Shown here: one piece after another, positions 8,746 to 17,453 of the stretch | How positions within the stretch are numbered: the first letter of the stretch is position 1 | How the letters are laid out: every line of letters begins with the position of its first letter | Source: Shewanella sp. 1CM18E | Lineage (GTDB): Bacteria; Pseudomonadota; Gammaproteobacteria; Enterobacterales; Shewanellaceae | Direction of reading: 5' to 3' | Assembly (NCBI RefSeq): GCF_023161665.1 | Contig: NZ_JALNTW010000016.1 | Coordinates: forward strand, 32,098-96,097 | DNA length: 64,000 nucleotides | The notes under the pieces: model-generated | Seen by the model: the letters and a program-made list of their open reading frames with translations, nothing else | Database searches by the model: none | Told to the model about the DNA's origin: nothing | Program-made: the position numbers and the translations under genes

Positions 8746-9687
8746 ATGCAGACTTTAGTGAGCCAAGGAACGATTGAGCAAATGTCTAGCGTTAAGAGCT
8801 GCTTTGCGCCTAACTCTATACCTATTCTCTTTGTCGATTACATAGGCAATGGTTTTTTTTCAATTATAGTGCGCTTGTGTATCGTGTTATTTGGCTTGTT
8901 TTCTTTCCAATGTATGGCAGCTGAGATTGACATTATTGACACCAATGTTCCGGAGTCCGAAAAAGTAAAAGTGAGGCAATGGCTCAACTATGGTGTGAAT
9001 GCTGTGAGCAAGACGTTAGGTCCGCTGCCACAAAAGCGTATCGAAATAGAAGTGATACAGCAGCGAAATGCCCGCGAACCGGTCCCTTTTGCTGAAGTGA
9101 ACCGCAGCAAACCCATTAAAGTGAAGCTGACCGTTGATGCTTTCGCGACATTAGACGATTTTATAGAAGATTGGACTTTGTACCATGAGCTATCGCATTT
9201 ATATCTGCCATATTTAGATTATCCCTCCTTTTGGCTTACAGAGGGATTTGCAACTTATATGCAATATGTGACGATGCTTAAAAGTCAGATCATTAATCGT
9301 CAGTCGTTTATTGAGCGTATGCGCGATGGTTTCATTCGTGGCGCCAATCAAACAGAAAAGCATCCTGGTCGACTTGCTGATGTGGCGGATAATATGTGGC
9401 AGAGAAGGGCGTATAAGCGAGTTTATTGGTCTGGTGCGGCGTTTTTTGTTGAAGTCGATTATCAATTAATGAGTCAAGACCTTAGTCTTGCAGATGTTAT
9501 TACACGTTATAGTCGATGCTGTTTGCGTGAATACAACACTGGTAAGCATTTGATGGCTGAATTTGATAATCTTACACAAACCACAGCTTTTACTGACGCT
9601 TACCAAAAATATGCCAAGCGACGGGACTTCCCTAAAATCTCTGAGCTTCAGATTGAGAGAGTTGCTGATTATTACTCTAAGCATTAA
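8746..9687 (+). CDS. Putative secreted or membrane-anchored gluzincin metallopeptidase
   Basis: This 313-residue protein has a hydrophobic segment near residues 38-56 preceded by an unusually long N-terminal tail. Beyond it, YHELSHLYLPYLDYPSFWLTEG contains HELSH (147-151) and Glu166, the HExxH...E zinc arrangement of gluzincins; the gap between H and E is shorter (14) than in the M1 family (18). A zinc protease acting in the periplasm is likely, but the substrate and family are unknown. ATG 8746 has GAGGG six bases upstream; a start at GTG 8869 would give a textbook signal peptide but lacks a binding site. Confidence 0.7.
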   Translation: MQTLVSQGTIEQMSSVKSCFAPNSIPILFVDYIGNGFFSIIVRLCIVLFGLFSFQCMAAEIDIIDTNVPESEKVKVRQWLNYGVNAVSKTLGPLPQKRIEIEVIQQRNAREPVPFAEVNRSKPIKVKLTVDAFATLDDFIEDWTLYHELSHLYLPYLDYPSFWLTEGFATYMQYVTMLKSQIINRQSFIERMRDGFIRGANQTEKHPGRLADVADNMWQRRAYKRVYWSGAAFFVEVDYQLMSQDLSLADVITRYSRCCLREYNTGKHLMAEFDNLTQTTAFTDAYQKYAKRRDFPKISELQIERVADYYSKH

Positions 9688-9865
9688 AGCCACTAATTAA
9701 ACAAGCAACAATGGCTAAACATCAAAGTTGTCAAGTAAAGTGAGTTGTCGAGCTAAGATAACAAGAACCACACCAATATATGCGTTTAAGTGTAGCGAAG
9801 TGGCACAAAAGCATATATGCCACTATTTTGAGGCTAATTTGCCGACAAAAACGAAAGCGCTGACA

Positions 9866-11206
9866 CTAACCGTGACTGATAAAGTCGCCTGACGCATTAG
9901 GTAAACTAGACTGTTTTGCAACAGCTTTCATTGCATTGGTTAGCTTGCTTAAGTCCGTCGAACTAATGCAGTAAGGCGGCATAATATAGATAAGGTTAGA
10001 GAAAGGTCTAATCCACACACCTAGATCTACAAATTGCTGCTGAAGCTCTGCGGTATTAAGGGTACTAGACATTTCTAGTACACCGACGCCACCTAAAACT
10101 CTGACATCTACAACATTCGAATAATCAGCAGCTTCTGCTAACTCCATTTTTAATTGAGCTTCGATGGCTGAGATTTGTTGTTGCCAATGATTTTCTTTGA
10201 TGAGTTCAAGGCTCGCAACTGCTGCTGCGCAAGCTAATGGGTTACCCATAAAAGTAGGGCCGTGCATAAATACGCCCGCAGGTGAGTCACTCACTCCTTG
10301 TGCGACCTCGTCACTGCATATGGTTGCGGCCAAAGAAATATAACCACCAGTCAGTGCCTTACCTAAACAAAGGATATCGGCTTCAATATCACTATGTTCA
10401 TAGGCAAAAAGCTTGCCTGTGCGGCCAAACCCGGTAGCTATCTCATCTAATATAAGTAGTACATTATATTTGTCGCACAATTTTCGCAGCGCAGCTAGGT
10501 AATCTGGGTGGTAAAAACGCATACCGCCAGCACCCTGCATGATGGGCTCAACCAGCACTGCTGCAATTTGTTGATGACTATCTTCAAATAATTGGGCTAT
10601 TTCGGTAAGTTCCTGCGGATCAAACTCTTCACCGAAACGAGAGCGTGGTGCGGGGGCAAACAACTGTTTGGTAACCAATTCGCCAAACATGGTATGCATA
10701 CCGCCTTCTGGATCACAAACACTCATGGCTGCAAAAGTGTCGCCATGGTAACCGTTCTTGATTGTGAGGATTTTTTGTTTGTATGGCTTAGCTCTACCTT
10801 GCCAATACTGCAGCGCCATTTTCATGGCAACTTCAACAGAAATGGAACCAGAATCGGCTAAAAAAACCTTGGTCAATTTAGGGCTGGTTAGTTCTACAAG
10901 TAAACGAGCTAGCTCAATTGCTGGTCGATGAGTTATTCCGCCAAACATTACATGGCTCAGTTGCGCGGTTTGTTGCTGCATAGCCGCAACGATTTTGGGG
11001 TGACTATAACCATGTATACAAGCCCACCAGGAACTCGTACCATCGACTAACTTGCTACCGTCTTGCAATTGTAACTCAACACCTTCAGCCGCAACCACAC
11101 CGTAAGCGGGCAGTGCATTGGTCATTGACGTATAAGGATGCCACAAATGATCTTTATCAAATTGAAGGTCGATACTGTTTGTCGTAGATTGATTATCTCT
11201 GCTCAT
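9866..11206 (-). CDS. bioA: Adenosylmethionine-8-amino-7-oxononanoate aminotransferase BioA
   Basis: PLP enzyme of biotin synthesis, converting 7-keto-8-aminopelargonate to 7,8-diaminopelargonate with S-adenosylmethionine as amino donor. The 446 residues contain LWHPYTSM at the start of the fold, DGTSSWWACIHGYSHP, LDEIATGFGRTG (Asp254 to the pyridine nitrogen) and the PLP lysine 283 in LGKALTGG. It is divergent from bioB, the usual arrangement for a shared biotin-responsive control region. Confidence 0.97.
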   Translation of the reverse strand: MSRDNQSTTNSIDLQFDKDHLWHPYTSMTNALPAYGVVAAEGVELQLQDGSKLVDGTSSWWACIHGYSHPKIVAAMQQQTAQLSHVMFGGITHRPAIELARLLVELTSPKLTKVFLADSGSISVEVAMKMALQYWQGRAKPYKQKILTIKNGYHGDTFAAMSVCDPEGGMHTMFGELVTKQLFAPAPRSRFGEEFDPQELTEIAQLFEDSHQQIAAVLVEPIMQGAGGMRFYHPDYLAALRKLCDKYNVLLILDEIATGFGRTGKLFAYEHSDIEADILCLGKALTGGYISLAATICSDEVAQGVSDSPAGVFMHGPTFMGNPLACAAAVASLELIKENHWQQQISAIEAQLKMELAEAADYSNVVDVRVLGGVGVLEMSSTLNTAELQQQFVDLGVWIRPFSNLIYIMPPYCISSTDLSKLTNAMKAVAKQSSLPNASGDFISHG

Positions 11207-11538
11207 AAATTAACCGTTAGTAAACCTTTTAATTCGTATGACATTGACAGGTTACGGCTTGCAGGTATGCTAAGCAAGAAAAATATAGTGGTAATTAACT
11301 AGTCATTTATTTGTAGTTATTTGTTTTTTATATTAAATAGTTTGTTACCCAGTACAGGTTTATATTGATTAGTCACTTAGTCGAATACCTAAGGGGGGGG
11401 ATTTGCAATATAAAGCGGATGCAGTAAATGACCTTAATATTAAAGACCGCTCTAGCTATAGCGTTAACTCATCAGTATAAGAACAATTAACAATAATAAC
11501 GTCTTGTGATTTGAAATCAGTGAGCAAAAGGGAACCAA
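11207..11538. promoter_or_regulatory. bioA-bioB divergent control region with G8 tract
   Basis: This 332-base spacer separates divergent bioA and bioB and must contain both promoters. A run of eight G lies at 11393-11400. BirA-like half sites taaacc (11221-11226) and ggttac (11250-11255) can be seen, but they are 23 bases apart instead of the 16 of the E. coli operator, so I do not call an operator. Confidence 0.5.
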
Positions 11539-12591
11539 ATGTCTGAAGTACAGCTAAGAAATGATTGGAAACGTCAAGAGATTGAAGCGCTTTTTGCTTT
11601 GCCAATGAACGATCTTTTATTTCAAGCGCACAGTATTCACCGCCAAGAATTTGATCCAAATGAAGTTCAAATCAGCCGATTATTATCGATTAAAACCGGT
11701 GCTTGCCCTGAAGACTGTAAGTATTGCCCACAAAGCGCTCGTTACGACACAGGTCTTGAAAAAGAGCGCCTAATGGCGATGGAAACAGTATTAACAGAGG
11801 CGCGCAGCGCCAAAGCTGCTGGCGCTTCACGTTTTTGTATGGGCGCTGCGTGGCGTAACCCGAAAGAACGCGATATGCCGTACCTAAAGACCATGGTCGA
11901 AGAAGTCAAAGCGTTAGGTATGGAAACGTGTATGACCTTAGGCATGTTGTCTGCTGATCAAGCTAATACACTTGCTGAGGCCGGTTTAGATTATTACAAC
12001 CATAACTTAGATACTTCGCCAGAATATTATGGCGATGTGATCACCACTCGTACTTATCAAAGCCGTTTAGATACCCTAAGCAACGTGCGCGCATCAGGCA
12101 TGAAAGTATGCTCTGGTGGTATTGTCGGTATGGGGGAAAAAGCGACAGATCGTGCTGGACTCATTCAGCAGCTTGCTAACCTAGATCAACACCCTGATTC
12201 GGTACCAATTAATATGTTGGTAAAAGTCGAAGGTACACCATTTGAAAAGCTCGATGACTTAGATCCATTAGAGTTTGTGCGTACAATCGCTGTGGCACGT
12301 ATTACCATGCCTAAGTCTCGAGTTCGTCTATCTGCTGGTCGTGAAAACATGACCGAAGAGTTGCAAGCAATGTGCTTCTTTGCCGGTGCAAACTCAATTT
12401 TCTACGGTTGTAAGCTGTTAACGACACCAAATCCTGAAGAAAATGATGATATGGCGCTATTTAAAAAGTTAGGCTTGCATCCAGAGCAAGGCGTAGCAGC
12501 CACTAAAGAGCAAGATCAAGCCATGCTTGCCAAAGCTGCTGCACAGCAAGATAAGAAGCAATCAGCGTTTTATGATGCTGCTGCGCTCTAG
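11539..12591 (+). CDS. bioB: Biotin synthase BioB
   Basis: Radical SAM enzyme that inserts sulfur into dethiobiotin in the last step of biotin synthesis. The 350 residues include CPEDCKYC with the three [4Fe-4S] cysteines 56, 60 and 63, and the later YYNHNLDTSPEYY, CSGGIVGMGE and RLSAGRENM segments that build the SAM and [2Fe-2S] sites. The length is normal. The start is at an ATG after an AAAGGGA site. It is the first gene of bioBFCD, though 149 bases and a hairpin separate it from bioF. Confidence 0.98.
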   Translation: MSEVQLRNDWKRQEIEALFALPMNDLLFQAHSIHRQEFDPNEVQISRLLSIKTGACPEDCKYCPQSARYDTGLEKERLMAMETVLTEARSAKAAGASRFCMGAAWRNPKERDMPYLKTMVEEVKALGMETCMTLGMLSADQANTLAEAGLDYYNHNLDTSPEYYGDVITTRTYQSRLDTLSNVRASGMKVCSGGIVGMGEKATDRAGLIQQLANLDQHPDSVPINMLVKVEGTPFEKLDDLDPLEFVRTIAVARITMPKSRVRLSAGRENMTEELQAMCFFAGANSIFYGCKLLTTPNPEENDDMALFKKLGLHPEQGVAATKEQDQAMLAKAAAQQDKKQSAFYDAAAL

Positions 12592-12676
12592 TTGCACTTC
12601 AAGGGTATGAATAAGCGCACAAATAAAGATTAATTAAAACAATAGCTAAAATAGTAAAAATCTAACCATTGCAATC

Positions 12677-12711
12677 GCTTATACCTCGTAGACTTACAGT
12701 GAGGTATAAGC
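12677..12711 (+). promoter_or_regulatory. 11-bp perfect hairpin between bioB and bioF
   Basis: The arms gcttatacctc (12677-12687) and gaggtataagc (12701-12711) pair perfectly around a 13-nt loop, 86 bases after the bioB stop and 30 bases before the bioF start. No strong U run follows, so it is a poor intrinsic terminator. An RNA-stability or processing element is the more likely role. Confidence 0.55.
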
Positions 12712-12740
12712 ACTACACGCTTTTAAATTGAGCCTAATCA

Positions 12741-13934
12741 ATGTCAGAAAGTTCCAATCAAGCACAACCACTAGAAAACCTTACAACTCGTATTGTTAAC
12801 CGAAATTTAGCACTTAACGAGCAAGGTTTATTGAGAAAACGTACCAACCTAGTACTGGATCCTAGTCAGTCAAATTACTTTGAAGTTGATGCATTACCCT
12901 ATGTTAATTTCAGTAGTAATGATTATTTAGGTTTATCAACATCAGTTGAGGTCGTTGATGCATTGCATCAAGGTGCTAAAGACTATGGTGTAGGCAGCAC
13001 AGCTTCACCGCTTGTTGTTGGTTATACCGAGGCGCATGTAAAGCTTGAAAAAGCACTCTGCGATGTCACAGGCCATGAAGCTGCATTACTATTTTGTTCC
13101 GGTTTCAGCGCTAACAATGCCTTGATGAAAACCTTGTTTGAATCACATGATGTAGTTGTTGCCGATAAGTTTATTCATGCATCTATCATCGATGGTATTC
13201 AAGACAGTGGGGCGACACTTAAACGTTTTACTCACAATGACGTTGATAGCGCTAAGTCTTACTTTGACCGTTTTAATCCAAGAGCACTGATCACTGAAAG
13301 CGTATTTAGCATGGATGGTGATGTCGCGCCGCTAGCTGAACTTTCTGCACTTTGTCAGCAAAACAATGCGTGGTTGATTGTCGATGATGCCCATGGCTTC
13401 GGTGTCATTGGTGAAGATGGTTTTGGCGTGACTAGGCTTGCTGATGAGGTAAAAGTCGATGCGCAGTTAGTCACATTTGGCAAAGCGCTTGGTGGTCAAG
13501 GGGCTGCGATTCTAGGTAGTCGTGAGTTAATTGACTTTCTGGTTGCCAATGCACGTCATTATATTTACTCAACGGCTTTGTCACCAGCAAGTGCTGCTGC
13601 GGTTTTTACTGCGCTAACGGTAATAGAGAAACAACCAGAGTTAAGAGAAAGACTTAATGACAACATCAGTTATTTTCGAGCTCAGTGCGCGAAAAACAAT
13701 ATTGAGTTAACCGGCTCGTTAACCGCGATACAACCGATCATTCTAGGCGACAGCGCTAAAACCATGGCAGTGGCTCAGCGCCTAAAAGAACACGGGTTTT
13801 GGTTAGGAGCAATTAGGCCGCCAACCGTACCGCAAGGTAGCGCAAGGCTGAGATTGACACTAAACACTAACCATTGTCATCAAGATATTTCAGCGTTAGT
13901 TAATGTGTTAGCCGATATTTTAAATAACGATTAA
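12741..13934 (+). CDS. bioF: 8-amino-7-oxononanoate synthase BioF
   Basis: PLP-dependent oxoamine synthase that condenses pimeloyl-ACP with alanine. The 397 residues carry NFSSNDYLGL near the N-terminus, VDDAHGFGVIG for the cofactor, and lysine 248 in VTFGKALGGQG as Schiff base. ALITESVFSMDGD is also typical of the family. It is followed after 42 bases by bioC. Confidence 0.97.
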   Translation: MSESSNQAQPLENLTTRIVNRNLALNEQGLLRKRTNLVLDPSQSNYFEVDALPYVNFSSNDYLGLSTSVEVVDALHQGAKDYGVGSTASPLVVGYTEAHVKLEKALCDVTGHEAALLFCSGFSANNALMKTLFESHDVVVADKFIHASIIDGIQDSGATLKRFTHNDVDSAKSYFDRFNPRALITESVFSMDGDVAPLAELSALCQQNNAWLIVDDAHGFGVIGEDGFGVTRLADEVKVDAQLVTFGKALGGQGAAILGSRELIDFLVANARHYIYSTALSPASAAAVFTALTVIEKQPELRERLNDNISYFRAQCAKNNIELTGSLTAIQPIILGDSAKTMAVAQRLKEHGFWLGAIRPPTVPQGSARLRLTLNTNHCHQDISALVNVLADILNND

Positions 13935-13976
13935 TCATTAAAAGAATGAAAGACAACTTTTTTAGGATCCAATGCT

Positions 13977-14747
13977 GTGAATAAAGGATCAACTGGGCTA
14001 AGCCAGCAGGTGGCGACATGTTTCTCTGCCGCTGCAGATCGCTACCATAGCTATGATGTGTTGCAACAGCAAACTGCTAAACGATTACTTGCACAAATGT
14101 CGCCATGTGAACATCTGTTAGATATTGGAGCAGGTCCTGGCACTAGCTTTATTCACCTCGAGGGGTTAAAGCTAGTTACCAGTCTTGATATCGCGCCTGG
14201 CATGCTACGAATATTAGCAACTAACTTTCCTGAATACCTAGCCGTTTGTGGAGATGCACAAAGCTTGCCTTTGGCATCAGCAAGCGTTGACGGGATCTAC
14301 TCTAATGTAGCCCTACAGTGGTGCGACAATTTGGAGCAGGCAATTAGCGAAGCTAATCGGGTATTAACAGTAGGTGGGGAAATTAATTTAAGCATAGTGG
14401 CGCAAGATAGTTTGCATCAACTGCGTGATCTCGGTTTTAAAATAAATCAGTTTATAGCGCCAAGCAGTTTGTTGGCATGTTTCGATACTAATGTTTGGCA
14501 TATTGAAGTGTGCGAAACTCAAGCGGTTAATGTTTATTTTTCTAATCTCAAAGCGATGTTGCAGTCAATCAAAGGGGTAGGGGCTGCGATTGTTAAGCCC
14601 GCGCAAGCCACTAAGTTGCCTCAAGTCACACTGAGAGGACGTAAAGATTGGCAAGCACTGCAAGCTAAGGCAGAGTTGAGCCGAGCCCCAGAGGGCCTTT
14701 CCCTAACTTATAATATTAGCTTTATTAAGGCGCGCAAAAAGCGTTAA
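13977..14747 (+). CDS. bioC: Malonyl-ACP O-methyltransferase BioC
   Basis: SAM-dependent methyltransferase that caps malonyl-ACP so the fatty acid synthase can build the pimelate moiety. The 256 residues begin with VATCFSAAADRYHSYDVLQ and contain the SAM loop LLDIGAGPG, then DAQSLPLASASVDGIYSNVALQWC, the usual BioC signature. The start is GTG at 13977, with AGGA about nine bases upstream. An ATG at 13972 is out of frame and stops after two codons, so it is not the start. It lies 26 bases before bioD. Confidence 0.95.
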   Translation: MNKGSTGLSQQVATCFSAAADRYHSYDVLQQQTAKRLLAQMSPCEHLLDIGAGPGTSFIHLEGLKLVTSLDIAPGMLRILATNFPEYLAVCGDAQSLPLASASVDGIYSNVALQWCDNLEQAISEANRVLTVGGEINLSIVAQDSLHQLRDLGFKINQFIAPSSLLACFDTNVWHIEVCETQAVNVYFSNLKAMLQSIKGVGAAIVKPAQATKLPQVTLRGRKDWQALQAKAELSRAPEGLSLTYNISFIKARKKR

Positions 14748-14773
14748 TCGCAGCTGAGCGACTTGGAGAGAAC

Positions 14774-15439
14774 ATGACTTTTTTTGTAACCGGTACAGAT
14801 ACCGACTGTGGTAAAACGCTTATCTCATCAGCTTTATTAACTGCTGCTAAAGGTGAAACTCTTGGTTTTAAACCAATTGCATCAGGTTGCGCTACAACTG
14901 AAAATGGCTTGCGTAATAGCGATGCCTTAGCGCTAATGGCAGCCTCGACCATTAAGCTGCCTTATGAAGATATTAATCCTTTTGCTTTTGAACCTGCCAT
15001 TGCACCGCATATTGCAGCGGCAGAGAAAGGTGTTGAGCTACTTCCTAACCGTATTGCTGCACAACTTAAAATGGCGGAGTATGTTGGTGCCGATTTTTGT
15101 GTGATTGAGGGCGCTGGTGGTTGGCGTTTACCGCTTGGCCAAGGGCATTTCTTATCTGAAGTGGTGCAATCAATGCAGCTACCTGTGATCCTTGTGGTCG
15201 GTATGAAATTGGGTTGTTTAAACCATGCATTACTTACTGCAGAAGCAATTAAGGCCGATGGTTTGAATATTATTGGTTGGGTTGCAAACCAAGTTGATCC
15301 AGAGATGGCTAATCAAGCTGAGAATCTGGCTTTTCTAAAAGAAAACATAACGGCACCATTGATTGGTTATGTCCCCTATCTTGCAGCGCCATCAGCAGAG
15401 AAAGCGGCTGAATACCTAGATCTTAGTGTTTTAGGTTAG
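14774..15439 (+). CDS. bioD: ATP-dependent dethiobiotin synthetase BioD
   Basis: Closes the ureido ring of dethiobiotin from diaminopelargonate, CO2 and ATP. The 221 residues start with FFVTGTDTDCGKT, the P-loop of the family, then FKPIASGC, VIEGAGGWRLPL and WVANQVDP. The ATG follows TTGGAGAG. It is the last gene of the biotin operon. Confidence 0.97.
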   Translation: MTFFVTGTDTDCGKTLISSALLTAAKGETLGFKPIASGCATTENGLRNSDALALMAASTIKLPYEDINPFAFEPAIAPHIAAAEKGVELLPNRIAAQLKMAEYVGADFCVIEGAGGWRLPLGQGHFLSEVVQSMQLPVILVVGMKLGCLNHALLTAEAIKADGLNIIGWVANQVDPEMANQAENLAFLKENITAPLIGYVPYLAAPSAEKAAEYLDLSVLG

Positions 15440-15761
15440 TCAATAACTTGCACAATTAAGGTTGTTCGGATAAATGGTTTATCACATTAGTTTGCTGAAT
15501 TGGCTCGGCGCATAAGTGCTAAATCATTTGCCGTTAAAGGTTTTATGCTGGCGTGAAGCGCTAAAATACTTGCTTGCTAAGTAAGCAGTTAATTCAGCGT
15601 ATCTCATTGTTAAAAAAGATTAATCAATAACTGACATAATTATAGGGTTACGGTGATTATTTTAATCTTAGATTAATGAACTCACCCTAGAATCTGAGCG
15701 CCTGATATAAAGTGGAGCGAAGTCGTCTACTATTGAAGCGACTGGACATAATTTTAATTGT
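15440..15761. other. intergenic, nothing recognised before the htpX promoter
   Basis: About 320 bases between bioD and the htpX promoter. I see no ORF, terminator or long repeat that I can support. Confidence 0.5.
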
Positions 15762-15792
15762 CTCCCCTTGAATTCTCGATTTTCAGACATAT
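15762..15792 (+). promoter_or_regulatory. sigma-32-like heat shock promoter of htpX
   Basis: CCCTTGAA at 15765-15772 matches the sigma-32 -35 element. AGACATAT at 15785-15792 is a partial match to the CCCCATNT -10 element after a 12-base spacer. It lies 50 bases before the htpX start, and htpX is a heat shock gene in E. coli, so the site is plausible. The -10 match is imperfect. Confidence 0.55.
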
Positions 15793-15842
15793 TATGTCTT
15801 TAAGAGTGCATATTAGGTACTTTGTATCCAACAGGAGCTTAA

Positions 15843-16706
15843 ATGAAGCGTATATTTTTATTGATTGCCACTAACATGGCGATCTTACTTGTGGCATCTA
15901 TTGTGATGTCTATTCTAGGTGTAAACACCTCAACCATGGGCGGATTGCTTGTATTTGCAGCAATTTTTGGTTTTGGTGGTGCGTTTATCAGCTTAGCTAT
16001 TTCAAAGTGGATGGCTAAAAAGACCATGGGCTGTGAAGTGATTACCACTCCACGTGATAACACTGAGCGCTGGTTAGTCGAAACAGTTGCACGTCAAGCT
16101 GAGCAAGCTGGGATTAAAATGCCAGAAGTGGCAATTTATCAATCTCCAGAGCTAAATGCGTTTGCAACAGGTCCAAGCAAGAACAATTCTTTGGTAGCGG
16201 TAAGTAGCGGCCTATTGTACGGCATGAACCAAGATGAAATCGAAGCTGTACTTGCTCACGAAGTTAGCCATGTAGCTAACGGCGACATGGTGACATTGAC
16301 CCTAATCCAAGGCGTTGTGAACACTTTCGTTATTTTCGCTGCACGTGTTGTCGCTGGTATCATCAATAACTTCGTTGCAAGCAACGATGAAGAAGGTGAA
16401 GGCTTAGGCATGTTCGCATACATGGCAGTTGTTTTCGTTCTTGATATGTTGTTTGGTATTTTAGCTTCAATTATTGTTGCTTACTTCTCACGTATTCGTG
16501 AATACAGAGCCGATGAAGGTGCTGCACGTTTAGCGGGTAAAGAGAAGATGATTGCTGCGTTAGATAGATTACGCCAAGGCCCTGAAACAGGAGCAATGCC
16601 TGCATCTATGTCTGCACTTGGTATTAACGGTAAGAAGTCTATGGCGGAATTGATGATGAGTCATCCACCACTAGAAAAGCGTATTGCGGCGTTACGCGCT
16701 AGCTAA
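15843..16706 (+). CDS. htpX: Membrane zinc protease HtpX
   Basis: M48 family inner-membrane protease that helps FtsH clear misfolded membrane proteins. The 287 residues have two N-terminal membrane segments (about 5-25 and 32-52), a cytoplasmic LAHEVSH zinc motif (His139, Glu140, His143), two more hydrophobic segments around 150-215 and the third ligand region in REYRADEGAA. Length and order are normal. ATG follows CAGGAGC. Confidence 0.97.
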   Translation: MKRIFLLIATNMAILLVASIVMSILGVNTSTMGGLLVFAAIFGFGGAFISLAISKWMAKKTMGCEVITTPRDNTERWLVETVARQAEQAGIKMPEVAIYQSPELNAFATGPSKNNSLVAVSSGLLYGMNQDEIEAVLAHEVSHVANGDMVTLTLIQGVVNTFVIFAARVVAGIINNFVASNDEEGEGLGMFAYMAVVFVLDMLFGILASIIVAYFSRIREYRADEGAARLAGKEKMIAALDRLRQGPETGAMPASMSALGINGKKSMAELMMSHPPLEKRIAALRAS

Positions 16707-16724
16707 TATTGCGTATTGCTAAAC

Positions 16725-16763
16725 AAAGCGGTTTGAGTTGATAAAGCTCAAACCGCTTTTTTA
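16725..16763 (+). terminator. intrinsic terminator after htpX
   Basis: A 13-bp stem (aaagcggtttgag with ctcaaaccgcttt) and 9-nt loop ending in a T run, 19 bases after the htpX stop. Confidence 0.9.
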
Positions 16764-16996
16764 TTGCTCAAAATCAAGGTGATAAATAGTGAAAACGCGC
16801 ATATTCCACGAGACAATTTGATTGAGCGCACGTTTTGCCTAAAACCACAATGATATGATCTTGCAGCTAAATTAGTTGCGAATTAGATAATGCTTAGCTA
16901 AATTAATCTAAGTCGTGCTAAAAAATATTGATCGCAAGATGAAAACAACCTGACATATAAGTTTTCACTATGCGGCCATCAAATGAGGATACAATT

Positions 16997-17344
16997 GTGA
17001 GCAATAAACTACTAAGCGTAATCTTTGGCGCGGCATTCGCTGCGTTAGCACTATCTCCTTCTGCTTTTGCTGAAGGTCAAGAACTTGCTGAAATGCATGC
17101 TGAAATGGACGGTTGTGAAGCGTGTCACGCTGACGGTTCTCCATCTGCAGACGGCGAGTATGAATTTGAACAGTGTCAAGCTTGTCACGGTACATTAGCT
17201 GAAATGGACGCAGTTCACCAACCACACGATGGCATGCTAATGTGTGCTGACTGTCACGCGCCACACGAAATGAACGTAGGCGATAAGCCAACTTGTGACA
17301 GCTGTCATGATGATGGTCGTACAGCAGAGTCTACGCTTAAATAA
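16997..17344 (+). CDS. cctA: Small tetraheme cytochrome c CctA (STC)
   Basis: Abundant periplasmic electron shuttle of Shewanella that links inner-membrane quinol oxidation to anaerobic respiratory enzymes. The 115-residue precursor has a signal peptide (cleavage after AFA, residue 25) and four CxxCH haem sites (residues 40-44, 60-64, 83-87, 100-104). It matches the S. oneidensis protein as I recall it. The frame opens at ATG 16970, but GTG 16997 has TGAGGA seven bases upstream and gives the correct signal peptide, so I use it. It is monocistronic with its own terminator. Confidence 0.95.
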   Translation: MSNKLLSVIFGAAFAALALSPSAFAEGQELAEMHAEMDGCEACHADGSPSADGEYEFEQCQACHGTLAEMDAVHQPHDGMLMCADCHAPHEMNVGDKPTCDSCHDDGRTAESTLK

Positions 17345-17364
17345 CTAAATTTATTTAAGTCACT

Positions 17365-17396
17365 AAAAACCAGCCTTGAGCTGGTTTTTTTGTTTT
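17365..17396. terminator. intrinsic terminator, cctA and MFS gene
   Basis: Arms aaaaaccagc and gctggttttt pair around a 5-nt loop, 20 bases after the cctA stop. The A-rich left arm lets it also act on the converging transporter gene. Confidence 0.85.
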
Positions 17397-17453
17397 TAAA
17401 TTGGTATTTCACAACGATAACTTAGGCGTTTTACACTAGTGTGATGTTCAAAG

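Noticed and set aside
11221..11255. BirA-operator-like half sites
   Set aside because: The half sites are 23 bases apart, not 16, and one is degenerate.
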